From Panorpa germanica (Eukaryota; Arthropoda; Insecta; Mecoptera; Panorpidae): a stretch of 64,000 nt of DNA. Below the pieces are notes generated by a model. The model did no database searches and was not told where the DNA came from. It saw only the letters and a program-made list of their open reading frames with translations. The stretch lies in assembly GCA_963678705.1 (NCBI GenBank), contig OY783208.1, forward strand, positions 19,618,207 to 19,682,206. Reading direction: 5' to 3'. Made by a program: the position numbers and the translations under genes. Below are positions 51,131 through 63,154 of this stretch, in pieces; positions within the stretch are counted from its first letter, which is position 1, and every line of letters begins with the position of its first letter.

Positions 51131-52735
51131 GTAGAGTAAGTCGTTTTTACATTTCCTAACTTAACTTGTGTTTATACTTGTATTAGTTTTACTACGAAAC
51201 TTATTTAATAAATATTAATAGAACGACAAAGGACCCTGAACCGTTTTTATGTGGTAAGGGACATCCTTTTCTTCTTAGTTAATTCTGTTAATGGTTTGTA
51301 TTACATATTTAGATGTAAAATGATAATTTATCTATATATAAGGAATGATGTAGATCTGTAGAGGGTTAGGGGGTATATATACAGATTGGAGATTAACAAA
51401 AGAAGACAGTCTTATTTCGAAACTCAATAATCACACTTTAAAATTAAAATTCAAAAGTAGTTTAAGTACCTTAATAATTGTAAAAGAAAGTTAAAACATA
51501 AATTTTTGATACTTCGGCGTTCTCTCGGAGAGCCAGAATAAATTCACGATAAATTAATTGGTAACTCTGTTATATGTAATTTTAAGATTCTTTTTTTGTT
51601 TAACTTTATTTTATTAATATATTGTTTTTAAATGTGTGTTTGTTTTTTTATCATGTCAGTAATATACCTTAATTTCCCCATGTCCAATGTGCATTGCGTA
51701 ACTCTAGATTCCGGTAAATAATTATTATTCTTATTAATGTTTTTGAGACACTTGTACGCTTTGTATTGAACGCAAAACTGTCTCAGATCGGACCGAATCA
51801 ATAGTTATATTTAACTGTTTTGCCTTTTTTTGTTATTAATGTTCATTATTTTTTTAGCTGCTTTCCTAATTTACAGCTCATATTTAAATTAGGTGGCGCT
51901 GGGAAATAACGTTTAAAAAATTAGATAAAATATAAAGTAAAGAAGTTTAAATAGTAAAAATAAATAAGAACTCATCCCGCAACAACACAATATCCTGTTG
52001 CTGTCTTATCCTTTAGCTTTTTCTGATTTTTTTACCCAATTAATAGACGCCTCAGGCAATATGCTCGTTGTCAATTTAACTACCCCTTGAATAACATCAT
52101 ACCCCATACTCCAACTGGCTTATACCCCATCTCTTAAAACTAAATCAAACCTTATATTAATTGAACATTTAACTATATTCAATTAATTTGTATGTAACTA
52201 ATTGTTTTTCATTTGTGAACTAATAAACATGTATTCTAAATAAAAGTAGACATCATGGTTTTATTTCTTCGAGGTCATCCTTGTCCACCGTCTTCTCAGA
52301 TCATCTGCTACTATTTTTTATTATCGTGTTTTTATTACTACATTTTTAGGGTCCCCTAAGGGTAAACAGGTTGGTCTGAGGACGAAATCTTCACGCAATA
52401 AAAATCTTTATTACTTTTAATAGTTTTTGATGTTTGTACGGCAATTTTAAAAATAAACAATTGTACACAAAAACAGTTGTTGTAAAATTGTTTATTGGTA
52501 AGAATTAGTTCTTAAAGAAATAAATGTTTATTCTTAAAAAAAACATCGATGAGGTGACGTCCGATGCTTTGACAACATTCCTGGAATCTCAGATGAAGGT
52601 TTCTAATAACTTTATGAAGAAGAGATCTGGAAATCAACGCAATTTTAAATGTGATGTTTGTCCTCGACTCCACTTATTATTGTGGGGCGTTGCCGTACAC
52701 ATTTGACTTAAGGTAATCCAAAAAAAAAAAATTGC
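51131..52735 (+). other. 3' flank of zinc-finger gene D
   Basis: Non-coding and shared with other paralogs: TAGTTTTACTACGAAAC (the empty site for the Helitron in copy A), and a block at 51340-51600 also found at 57170-57430 with TATATATACAGATTGG and a conserved GGCGTTCTCTCGGAGAGCC hairpin. A 60-codon open frame at 52524-52706 is partly shared with the C flank (ESQMKVSNNFMKK) and might be a decayed exon; support is weak. Confidence 0.5.
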
Positions 52736-52997
52736 ATGTAGTAAGGTAAGCTTCTGGGAGTTGTGGAGTTCATGCAATGCCGCCCTTTCTCGAAGTATCC
52801 CTTCTAGGGAACAACTCGTGTTGTGCTTCCATCGTTGTTAGTTTTATGTGACGTGGCTCCATCTCGCTGAAACCAAGTTTCTCAGTTGTTCGCCATGATA
52901 GCAACTAAATATTCTTGAACCACGCTACGCTCCCTACTCTCGCGATATCACGCCGTCTCATTTGCACATGAAATAGTTGGATCTTCATGATACACCC
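52736..52997 (-). pseudogene. Tc1/mariner-like transposase fragment
   Basis: On the minus strand YLVAIMANN precedes a stop, then TWFQRDGATSH, the catalytic-Asp motif (usually FQQDGAxxH) of IS630/Tc1/mariner-type transposases, with further frame breaks. ATACAGGGTGTATCATG at the start resembles the terminus of such elements. It is a short, dead relic. Confidence 0.6.
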
Positions 52998-53655
52998 TGT
53001 ATCTATCCTATAAAGTTGATTAAAAAGGTAATAAACAAAAAAGGAAACCATTTTTAAATAAATTTTAAATTATTGCTCTCCCACAGTTGCATCTATTATA
53101 GTCTTGCTATACATATATAAATAATTTGTGCCACTCGCTTTTATTATTAAACTAAATGATAAATAATATTTCATATTTTATAAAAACGTTTATTTATTTT
53201 TACGTTGTATTCCTTGGTCATAATTATTATTTTAATCTTCTAAGATACAATTCAAGAAAAAAAATTGATATTTATGGAACAACAAATGATCTATTACATT
53301 TATTGGCAAAATGGTAGCGTCAAATAAGTTGTCTCGCGGTGGTTTGTTGCGCCTCCTAAGGTGGTGGATCGAGGAAGCTCGCTAGCTTGGTGGACAGTTT
53401 TAAACCACATATCACACACATACACTCGTATGCGTCTCTGATGTATAAACGAGATGGCAAATCTGCGGACAGGGCGTACCATACGTTGGAATTTTCTGTA
53501 ATGTTGTATTGCCTTAATTAAAGAGAGAAAATGCCACTTTTAATTCAAACGACATCCACTTGTTGTCCATCTATTCAAGGCGACTTAGTGCCACATTGTA
53601 CGAATGTTTAATTGGAACAAACATTACTTTTTAAATCTATACTTTCATCCATTCT
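52998..53655. other. Gene-free stretch
   Basis: No gene recognised. Open frames here (for example minus strand 53300-53482) have no family-like motifs. Confidence 0.45.
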
Positions 53656-54686
53656 GGGGCCCTATTTCTGAATTTTGCGAGCAATGTTCGCAATCGAACA
53701 GATTCGATCGAAACGAGTGAAGTAAGATTCGATTACAATTGTAAACACTATTCCTGAATACAATCGAAACTAACATTCTCCATTCGATTGAATATATTGT
53801 GTAGAACGTTTTGTAGACCAGCAAAATGCGGGAAATTTAAATTAATTATAATATTTTTTGTAAGTTGGATATGATTATCTGGTTAAACTATTATTTCTAC
53901 CGTTTTTCTGGATTTTAAAAGAAGCATTTATCTTAGTATAGAACAAATTTAATATTGAATACAGAGTTTGCATAATAATTTATATATTCTCCTATTTATT
54001 AATTTTATAGAACTTTTAATCATTTCACAATTAAAAATTATATGCATTAATAGAATATTAGAATACATTATATTTGTTAAATTATGATAGATTTATTTAG
54101 ATAGCACTTATTTTAATAAGAATATTTAGGAATAAACACAATATACTATTTCTAATTTTATTAATATATAAACAGTATATTCTATTATAAATAAGATCTA
54201 TTAATTAAGTGTTTTGGCTACGTCTAGTTTCTGATTCTAATGGTTGTATTTTCTTAACTGTATTTCATTTTCCATATAATTTAACCAAGTTTTAAGCATA
54301 GGTAAATTATTTAAAGCCATACCTCTTAGAGATATTATTTTTATTAAATTAATATAAAGCGCTATAAAAAGTAATAGAAAAATGTTAGGTTAACTTCAAC
54401 AAATATATATTTTTTTGACATTTCTTGAAAAATAAAACAAACCACACAAATTTTACTAAATAGTCTTGTCTGAAACAGTGATAAGTAATAAAAATTACTA
54501 AAATTCACTCTTCGATCGTACATTCGCAAGCTAAATAGTCGATGAACAAATGTTCACCTTCTTGGTCGATTTCTCTGCTCATAAATTTTCGTAAAATTTT
54601 CAGGAATAGCACTTTTGAGTAAATCGAGTGACTTTTACGGAAAGAAGAAGAGTTTACGATTCGATAGAATTCAGGAATAGCGCTCC
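53656..54686 (+). mobile_element. Candidate MITE with imperfect TIRs
   Basis: The ends read GGGGCCCTATTTCTGAATT (53656) and the complement of AATTCAGGAATAGCGCTCC (ending 54686), an imperfect 19-base inverted repeat with the sense GGRGCSCTATTYCTGAATT. Subterminal TTCGATCG/CGATCGAA phrases occur near both ends. There is no coding inside. A target duplication is not obvious, so the superfamily (Harbinger-like is possible) is open. Confidence 0.55.
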
Positions 54687-55990
54687 TGGTTTAGTTTTAT
54701 TCTCAATATTTATTTATATTTTCATCTCAATTTTAATAATTTAATTTTACTTTTAATTTTATTCAAAAAATTATTATTATTAAAGATTTTAAATCATTCC
54801 ATACAATGTTCTTGGAATTAGTAATTAATAATATATCAACAAGTTCTACATTTTATGCTAATTAGTTAGTATTAATTAGGCACATTATGCGAACAGAACT
54901 TTATAAAGTGTTCAAATTTGCGAGGCACTGTTGTACCTTGAACATTTAATTCCGCATTATACTCTCTACTGCCATAAATGAAGAACACCCAATATATCTA
55001 ATTCTTGACCACGGTGCGCATTGATTTCCTGAACTTTTCCCAACACTTTTACAAACTGTTTCGATGTTTTGTGTCAAACGACGGCCAAAGTGTCTCAGAT
55101 CACTGGTCCAGCCTCCTTTAATTACTTAATAATTTCTTCACAGTCGCTTAATTTGACTCATAGTTATGACCATAATTTGCACAAACAACTAATTGCAACA
55201 AATGTTACAAATTGTAACAGCCAAGCCTTCATTATTTTAAAAACATTACTTAATAATGAAAACACAATTAATTTTATTTATAATTCAAAATATGTTTCTT
55301 GGCTTAATGATTAAAAAGACCAAAATTACTCTGTTAACGGGCTTGTGAATTTCTATTTTATTGAAACGTTTACAAAAAAATTAAAAAATACTTTAATAAA
55401 AGATATTGTATTACAACAAAAGTGGAAGTTCATAAATCCCGCTAAAGCTATTAAAACAGCAGCAAAGGAATACTCCGTCTTCGAACCACAAAACCCATTT
55501 AAAATAAAGAAAACTGAAATATCTTTATTTTGACAGCTCATTGTAAAGGTTTTACTCAGTTCATCTTATTCTATTAATATTTAACGTATATAAAAGGATT
55601 TTTGAGAAAAATATCTCATCTGGTAAATTAATATATAAATGAATAATACCTTACTATATTAAAATACATTTTTATTTTCCCTAATTAATTACTTCATATT
55701 TTAGGGAGTAAGATACTAAAAATTAAAATAAGCATTGTTTTAAGGGTTTTAATATTGCCTTTTATTTCAACTTTATTTATTTAGTTAATGTTTTACAAAG
55801 CATACATTTATTACATAAAAGCTTATACATTAATTTAACTTAACCTGCGTTATTTATTTTTATTATGTCACATAGTTTTGTTTCATTTCTTAAAACACTT
55901 CAGACTTTATTTTGACATAGAGATCTTATCTTTTTGTTGCTAATATTTATTTTTTTGTTTTTAGTAAACTTCTCAATTGTTCTACATATA
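54687..55990 (+). other. AT-rich spacer and 5' flank of zinc-finger gene E
   Basis: Bases 54687-55109 show nothing recognisable. From about 55110 the sequence aligns with the upstream regions of A, B and D (TTCATAAATCCCGC near 55428, ATGTCACATAGTTTTG near 55865) and ends with the shared acceptor-like TTTTTTGTTTTTAG near 55964. Confidence 0.5.
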
Positions 55991-56976
55991 ATGGAGGATT
56001 CTAAATCCGAACAAATAAAGTTAAAAGTTGATGTGGGTTTAACTGAACCAATAGACATGGAAAATTTAAACGGAGATATTAAAATAGAAATAGAAGAAGG
56101 ACGAGTCGTCATAGAAGCAGCACTATATGATGAAATAAAAACAGAATTTAAAGAAGAACCAGAATATAACTCAGATGAAGCTACACATTTACCCCGAGAT
56201 GATTACTTCATAAAGCTTGAAGTTCCAGAGCAACAACTTCAAAGTGAAATGAATACGAACCTGAAGCCTTATATTTGTGATGTATGTAATAAATTGTTTG
56301 ACTCTGAGGCAAAAATCATAAAACATTTGCGGGTACATCAGCAAAGAAGTCAAATTTAAAACGACATAGAAACACTCATTTAACTATAAAACCATTTTCT
56401 TGTGAGTTATGTAGTAAAACGTTTAGTCTATCGCATGAGTTAAAACGACATAAAAACACACATTTAGAAGTAAAACCATTTTCTTGCAATGAATGTAGTA
56501 AAACGTTTAGTTATTCATCGCATTTAAAACAACATAAAAATACACATTTAGTTGTAAAACCATTTTCTTGCGACGAGTGTACTAGAACGTTCAGTCAATC
56601 AATTCACCTAAAAGTCCATAAAAACACACATTTAGTTGTAAAACCGTTTTCTTGCGATGAATGTAGTAAAACTTTCAGTTCTTCATCACATTTAAAAGAA
56701 CACAAAAACACACATTTACTTGTAAAACCATTTTCTTGCGACGAATGTAGTAAAACGTTCAGTTATTCATCGCATTTAAAACAACATAAAAATACACATT
56801 TAGTTGTAAACCCGTTTTCTTGTGATGAATGTAGTAAAACTTTCAGTTCTTCATCGCATTTAAAAGTCCATAAAAACACACATTTAGGTGTAACACCATT
56901 TTCTTGTGGTTTATGTAATATATGTTTCTCAACTGCAGGTACTTTAAAGAGACATCAAAAACGTAATTTACATTAG
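55991..56976 (+). pseudogene. C2H2 zinc-finger protein, paralog E, finger deleted and frameshifted
   Basis: The ATG at 55991 starts MEDSKSEQIKLKVDVGL with the usual acidic region and finger 1 (YICDVCNKLFDSEAK). Directly after it, near 56338, most of finger 2 (about 55 bases in its sisters) is missing, which shifts the frame and gives a stop at 56357-56359. Seven further fingers continue in the other frame (FSCELCSKTF onward) to the TAG at 56974-56976, ending KRNLH. The deletion lies between AGCAAAGAA and GTCAAATTTAAA, both present in the sister copies. Confidence 0.85.
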
Positions 56977-58507
56977 GTTGAGTAAGTCGTTTTTTCATAT
57001 CCTAACTTATTCCTATTAGTTTTACTGTATGAAGTTTATTGAATAAATATTGGTAGAACGACAAAGGACCCTGAACCGTTTTTATGTTGTAAGGGACATC
57101 CTTTTCTTCTTAGTTAATTCTGTTAATGGTTAGTACTGCATCTTTAGATGTAAAATAATAATTTATCTATATATAAGGAATGATGTAGATCTGCAGAGGG
57201 TTAGGGGTATATATACAGATTGGAGCTTAACAAGAGAAGACAGACAGTCTTATTTCAAAACTCAATAACCACACTTTAAAATTAAAATTCAAAAGTAGTT
57301 TAAGTACCTTAATAATTGTAAAAGAAAGTTAAAACATAAATGTTTGATACTTCGGCGTTCTCTCGGAGAGCCCGAATAAATTCACGATAAACTAATTGGT
57401 AACTCTTTTAAATGTAATTTTAAGATTCTTTTTTTGTTTAACTTTATTTTATTAATATATTGTTTTTAAATTTGTGTTTGTTTGTTTGTGCTGTTTTGTG
57501 TTGTTAGTAATATACCTTAATTTCCCCATGTCCAATGTGCATTGGGTAACTCTAGATTTTGGTAAATAGTAATTATTCTTATTAATGTTTTTGAGACATT
57601 TGTACGCTTTCTGTCTCGTGGTTCCGTTCATTTTATTTCCTTCCCTCTTTGTGTGTTTTTGTTTTGTGCGGTTTCGCTTTTCGCTGATCATTTCCTTCTG
57701 ATCAGCATCCGCGCTGTTTTAAGGGCGATGCACCAGCCAATGTTGTAAAACTATTCCGTTGACTTACAATTTTCCACAGCCGTGTCATGGTACACACCGT
57801 TCAAATTGATGCAAGTAAAACACAACGTTAGAATAGTACCAACACAAAAACAGAGGGTGAACATAAATGGATCAGGGTTACCAACTGACAACAACTGAAT
57901 GTTGCCATGAACTCTGCACTGAAATATATATTAGTCAATTCACTGAAAATCATAAATTACAAAAATCTAAATCCGCAACAAAGCGATGGGAGTTTCATTG
58001 GGTTGCTGCATATTTTTATTTCATCTAATAAAACTGCTTTTAATCACTCGGTGAACAAAAAAACGTAAATTTATGTCAAACGAATAATTATCTTAATGTA
58101 ATCTGACATTAGATTAACGTAAAAAAGTTAACCTAAATATAGGCCGTGTATTAGAAAGAGTTAGTGTCGCCGCACAACTACCTTATTTAAAGCAAAAGTT
58201 CTAAAATATTTTACTAGTTTAAGTATAATGTCTTATTTTCAGTACAATAAATTTGTTAAAATTTGATAAAAGTTTGAATATTTAACGGATTCATATTCCT
58301 GATCTGCCGCGGAGAAAATGTTGTAACATGGAAACGAATAATTGTGTTTTTTGTGACAGAACTCGCAGAGCCGGAGTAGGAATAAGTAAACCCGTGGGCT
58401 GAAGATAATGTGTCTAGGCTCGGGCGTCCGATGAGGTGGCAACCCTACACTGTAGAGGACCGTCAAATCACGCGTCACGTAACGCAGATGCAGGTGGGGA
58501 TAGTTAC
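56977..58507. other. 3' flank of zinc-finger gene E and gene-free sequence
   Basis: Up to about 57600 this matches the 3' flank of D. AATAAATATTGG near 57040 carries a likely polyadenylation signal. From 57600 to 58507 no gene is supported; a minus-strand open frame here is mostly intron downstream of the FReD exon. Confidence 0.5.
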
Positions 58508-58652
58508 CTGGCCCCACACTTATTGTACCACCAGGCTCCTTGCCGGGACTCAGCACAGTTATTCGACGACGTGTCCTGGTCCTTGTCGTACGCAGAGAAT
58601 TTCATTTCGCTCAGGTTGTAGCTGCTGGTGCCGGTATCGTACATTGAGTCGC
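58508..58652 (-). CDS. Fibrinogen-related domain exon
   Basis: A 145-bp internal exon on the minus strand, with acceptor TTATTGTTTCAG before 58652 and donor CAG|GTAACT at 58507. It encodes GDSMYDTGTSSYN, MKFSAYDKDQD, and NNCAESRQGAWWYNKCG, the calcium-binding loop and Cys-Ala-x(5-6)-GAWWY-x-x-C core of a fibrinogen-related domain. These proteins are secreted lectins or ligands in insects. GC content is clearly higher than the surroundings, and both splice sites and frame are intact, so it may belong to a living gene whose other exons lie outside the window or were not recognised. The next exon (LNG...) was not found downstream on this strand within the first kilobase. Confidence 0.82.
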
Positions 58653-59328
58653 CTGAAACAATAACAAGAACACTGCGGTACAAACAAACCAACAACTGGG
58701 CACACACAACAACCATCCGTTGTTAACACGTTCACGACGGGACGGGGCTACGGAGGGGGATTATTTTACAACTAATGGACAACGGGGAAACAAAACATAA
58801 AACTTCCTGTTGTTTCCTACGTCAAATAATTTAAATTTTCTACAAAAGTAAAACACAACGTGTTCAGTGCTCCGTCCTCAACGTGTTAACTACATTACTT
58901 AATCAATGATTTAACATTTAATAACACGTTCACGTCACAAAGTGTGTTATGTGTTAAGTTTATTTGTTATCAACTCCTAATACCCGGTGTGCCCGGTTTG
59001 TCTAGTGATGGAAGGGGGACATAATTTTAAAACAATTGGTCTCTGAATTATTTTCTATTTTTTTTTTAATTTTTTAAATATTCTTATAGAAGTCTGTAGA
59101 ATAGAAGGGAAGAGGGCATGAAACTGACGTGACGTCATTGGATTTGTGGTTTTTTATAAATGATGATTCCTTAAACGATTAAAGGAACAAAAAGGACTAT
59201 TTGAATTGTTAATTTCTTCTGGAATACTGCGATTTATTAAGGCATGGCTCACAACGTGGCACTTTAAATTTGTTTTCCATATAAGTGCTCTCCAAGAAAG
59301 CCCGGCCTGATTTAACTCTGGTTTTATT
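58653..59328. other. Gene-free stretch
   Basis: Intron or flank of the FReD exon followed by sequence without recognisable features. AACACGTTCACG recurs near 58725 and 58923, a small local repeat. Confidence 0.45.
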
Positions 59329-60305
59329 TAAAGGAACATAAAAAGACGCATTTAGACGTTAATCCTTTTTCATGTGACATTTGTAACAAAATGTTTTCAA
59401 GTTCAAGCTATTTAAAGGAACATAAAAAGACGCATTTAGACGTTAATCCTTTTTCATGTGACATTTGTAACAAAACATTTTCAAAATCAAGTTATTTAAA
59501 GGAACATAAAAAGACGCATTTAGACGTTAATTCTTTTTCATGTGACGTTTGTAATAAAACGTTTTCAAGGTTAAGCTATTTAAAGGAACATAAAAAGACG
59601 CATTTGGACGTTAATCCTTTTTCATGTGACATTTGTATCAAAATGTTTTCAAGGTCAAGTTATTTAAAGGAACATAAAAAGACGCATTTAGACGTTAATC
59701 CTTTTTCATGTGACGTTTGTAACAAAATGTTTTCAAGTTCAACATATTTAAAGGAACATAAAAAGACGCATTTAGACGTTAATCCTTTTTCATGTGACAT
59801 TTGTAACAAAACGTTTTCAAGGTTAAGCTATTTAAAGGAACATAAAAAGACGCATTTGGACGTTAATCCTTTTTCATGTGACATTTGTAACAAAATGTTT
59901 TCAAGGTCAAGTTATTTAAAGGAACATAAAAAGACGCATTTAGACGTTAATCCTTTTTCATGTGACATTTGTAACAAAATGTTTTCAAGGTCAAGTTATT
60001 TAAAGGAACATAAAAAGACGCATTTAGACGTTAATCCTTTTTCATGTGACATTTGTAACAAAACGTTTTCAAGGTTAAGCTATTTAAAGGAACATAAAAA
60101 GACGCATTTAGACGTTAATCCTTTTTCATGTGACATTTGTAACAAAACGTTTTCAAGGTCAAGTTATTTAAAAGAACATAAAAAGACGCATTTAGACGTT
60201 AAACCTTTTTCATGTGACGTTTGTAACAAAACGTTTTCAAGGTTAAGCTATTTAAAGGAACATAAAAAGACGCATTTAGCCTTTCTTAATTCTTTTTCAT
60301 GTTAA
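59329..60305 (+). CDS. Homogeneous C2H2 zinc-finger array (gene F), ends missing
   Basis: It opens within a finger (YLKEHKKTH near 59330) and runs through eleven complete 28-residue C2H2 fingers of the form FSCDxCNKxFSxxSYLKEHKKTH with LDVNP linkers; it ends FSC-stop at 60303-60305, where a twelfth finger has decayed. The 84-bp units are almost identical at DNA level, so the array expanded recently or is homogenised by conversion. Helix positions -1, 2, 3 and 6 are nearly constant (S/K/R, S, Y, E), so varied DNA recognition is not expected. Only the linker and C2H2 scaffold resemble cluster A-E. No N-terminal domain or start codon is convincing; the first Met (59391) is inside finger 1. It may be a pseudogene or a 3' exon. 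Confidence 0.75.
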
Positions 60306-62597
60306 TAATGGGATAAAACATTTGCAAGTTTTATGCTTATCAATCTAATTTTATGCTAAATGATTGTGTTTTATAATGTTCCAAATTTATATGTTTATTT
60401 TTTTACATGTTTTTTTTAGTGATTTTTGTATGATGGCTCAAAAACGGTTTTATGAATCCCTTTCAAAATTTCCTGTTCCGTTGAGCAAAAAATTGTAAGA
60501 CTTTTAACGTCCCCGGATTTTTTCCTCAATTTCTTGGAAACCTGTAATTTTGAAAAAACTGCGATAAGAAATGGTTACCTTTTGCAATATAACTGTTAAT
60601 CCGTAAAAGGTAGAAAGTTGTAATTTTGCCTGTGTATTACGCTATTCAATGGAAACATATTTCAAAATATAAAAAACTCAAAAATTAATAAAAGGGGCGT
60701 CCAGAAAATTGAGGGACACGGTAGGGTACTATGGAGAAAGCTCAAATTTTGGACTGTGTTATAATTGAATATCATATTCAAAATTAAAAAAATATATTTT
60801 GAAAAAAAGTTGGTCAAATGACGAATAAATTGAAATATTTTATATTTAGTCAAAAAAATGTAATTTTCTTTGTCAGTTTGTGTGAAAAATTATTTGTTGT
60901 TATATGTAAAATGATTATAAAACGAGTTAAATATTTCAATTTAGAAATGGAATTAAAATGTGAAATGAAATTACGAATTATTTTATTGAACTTAAATCCT
61001 GCACACTAGAAAGACGTCGCTTTGTGACGGGGGTAAAACTCTAGTCATAATATAAAGTCCAATGTCAGTTTTCAAAAATGAAGAAGTGAAAACAATTTCT
61101 ATTACTAATTGTTATTAAAAACAGCAATTTTAATTATTCCACATTCAATCGAACTGTCAAAACTTATATTATTAAAGACGCATGCGCACCAACTAAATTA
61201 AATTAACCTCAAATTAAAACACGAATTTGACAAGGAATGCCTAACCTAAAATTTAGATTAAATTATTAAATAAAAACAGTGAGTGGCAATGAGGCTTAAC
61301 ACTAAAAATAAAATTAAAACATTATCTGGGAATGATGCATTACTAAGCACTAGAATAGCGTGTAAAACAAACTGGTGAACCCATATAAAACTCTTCATCT
61401 TGTTTTTAATTATAAATAATTTGTTTTATATTATAAGATTAATAAATATATAATTTAATAAATAAATAATTACAATTGTTATAAATTGTATATTTCTTAT
61501 TTCAGTGTATTTTCGATGAGCCATGTCTTCATTTCTATAAAACTGCACAATATTTTGATAAAGTTGGCTAACATAACCTCAAATATCTAATTATTTTCAT
61601 TAAGTCTGTTTTATACAACAGAGACGCATACGAATGTGTGTGTACTTACAGCTGGGTCGTACATTCCATCAAGTTTTATGTTATATTGCGATTTTTGTGA
61701 AAAAAATTTATTAATTTCGATAATTTCGACATCATACAGAAAACTGAAACTGATTTGAAAACAATACTGTTGAAGTTTTAAAGGGGCTACTTTTATTTAT
61801 ATAATCCTTGAGAAAGTGTAGAAATTTGGCACCCCGTCGTCAACAGACTTGAAACATTAAGAAGGCTGCTTCACTTTAATTCGTAAAATCAGGATTATCA
61901 TGATTGTAATATTATTCAACGGTTATAGTGAAACCCCTTCAAATAATTCAATGCAACTACTAGAACACTTAGTAGAGCTGCAATGTCTTTTTTAATTCTT
62001 ATTTCAACAGCTGATAAAGTAGGTATTTCTAGGGCCCTAAAATTTTGTACAAAACTCACAAGATTACGGTCGTCATAGTACTACATTCCTTTATTCTACA
62101 GGATTTAATTTACCTGCAGTTATATTATCCTGTTCTTTCATTGTCTTTACATAATTATATAATTTTACGCTTGTAGTTCGATATATTGTAATAAATGCTA
62201 TATGCTATAAATTATAATATGAAATATAATTATTTTTATTATAATTTTAAACAAGTTGCCACAAAAATGTTATTACACTGAATATTGTTTTAATTAGTTT
62301 TTAGGTAGTTTAGTTTTTTAATTTAGAAAGCTTTGACTTTTCAATTTTCTACTACAATAGCAAGTGGAAAACGGTATTGCTCAGCTGCGCCTGAAATATA
62401 AAACAAAATATAAAATTAATTACCTCTTAATATGCAACAATTTAGACAGTAGTGTGGTCAACATATATGAGGCCACAGCACTATAAAAACTGCTAACAAT
62501 AGTAGAAAATCGTCATTAACAATTTAACATTTTAAATATTTAAAAATCTCAATAGCAACTGTGTTTATGTGTCGTTAAAATAGAACTGAATAAAGTC
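60306..62597. other. Gene-free stretch with old repeat fragments
   Basis: No gene supported. Bases 61518-61605 are a diverged fragment of the MITE left arm (CTTCATTTCTATAAAACTG..., CTAACATAACCTCAAATATC). Sequence near 60490-60560 resembles 15040-15110. The remainder is AT-rich and featureless. Confidence 0.5.
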
Positions 62598-63154
62598 GTG
62601 TACTATATATTGATAAAGTGGGTTACTAGAACCTCAAATGTTCAATTATTTTTTAATAACTCCTTATATGTTAAGAGATATTAACAATTAAAAAAGTCAT
62701 TTTGTCTCTTTAATTATTAAAGGGATTCAACGTTGTACACATTTCAAATGCATGTGACATCACAACCGCTGCCAACCTTACAGCTCATAAATCTCTGCTA
62801 TATGTATTTATATATCAAAATATCAAATATTATTTACAGCTATTTCAAGAAACAATCAAATTTCAATATTATGTCTGCCTTAGCAGGGTTAAATAAAATA
62901 AAAACTTATTATTCTTTGATTTGACTTGATTATTTCGACTATCAACAGCTACAAAATATTCTCAACAAATAACTGTCATACAAATATGGCCGACCATTTA
63001 TAGCACTAAAACTACAATTCAAAATTTTAATTGCTATATCTCCGTCAACATTTAGATATTTAATAAAATAGACACGCCAATACACATTTATTAACATCAA
63101 TTTCAATCAACAATTGAAAAATCGACCACTAAAAAATGAGGACACAAGCCCATT
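62598..63154 (+). mobile_element. MITE copy, 5'-truncated
   Basis: It starts inside the left arm (GTGTACTATATATTGATAAAG) and runs through the whole element to the right terminus AGGACACAAGCCCATT. The first 40 or so bases, including the left inverted repeat, are lost. Confidence 0.75.

Noticed and set aside
58239-58556. Minus-strand 105-codon open frame over the FReD exon end
   Set aside because: It uses a different frame from the FReD coding and mostly reads intron.
32551-58652. The two FReD exons as parts of one gene
   Set aside because: They are on opposite strands 26 kb apart, with Polinton and zinc-finger blocks between them.
59329-60305. Regular 84-bp repeats resembling a CRISPR or satellite
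   Set aside because: Each unit is an in-frame C2H2 finger with conserved Cys and His and no spacers.
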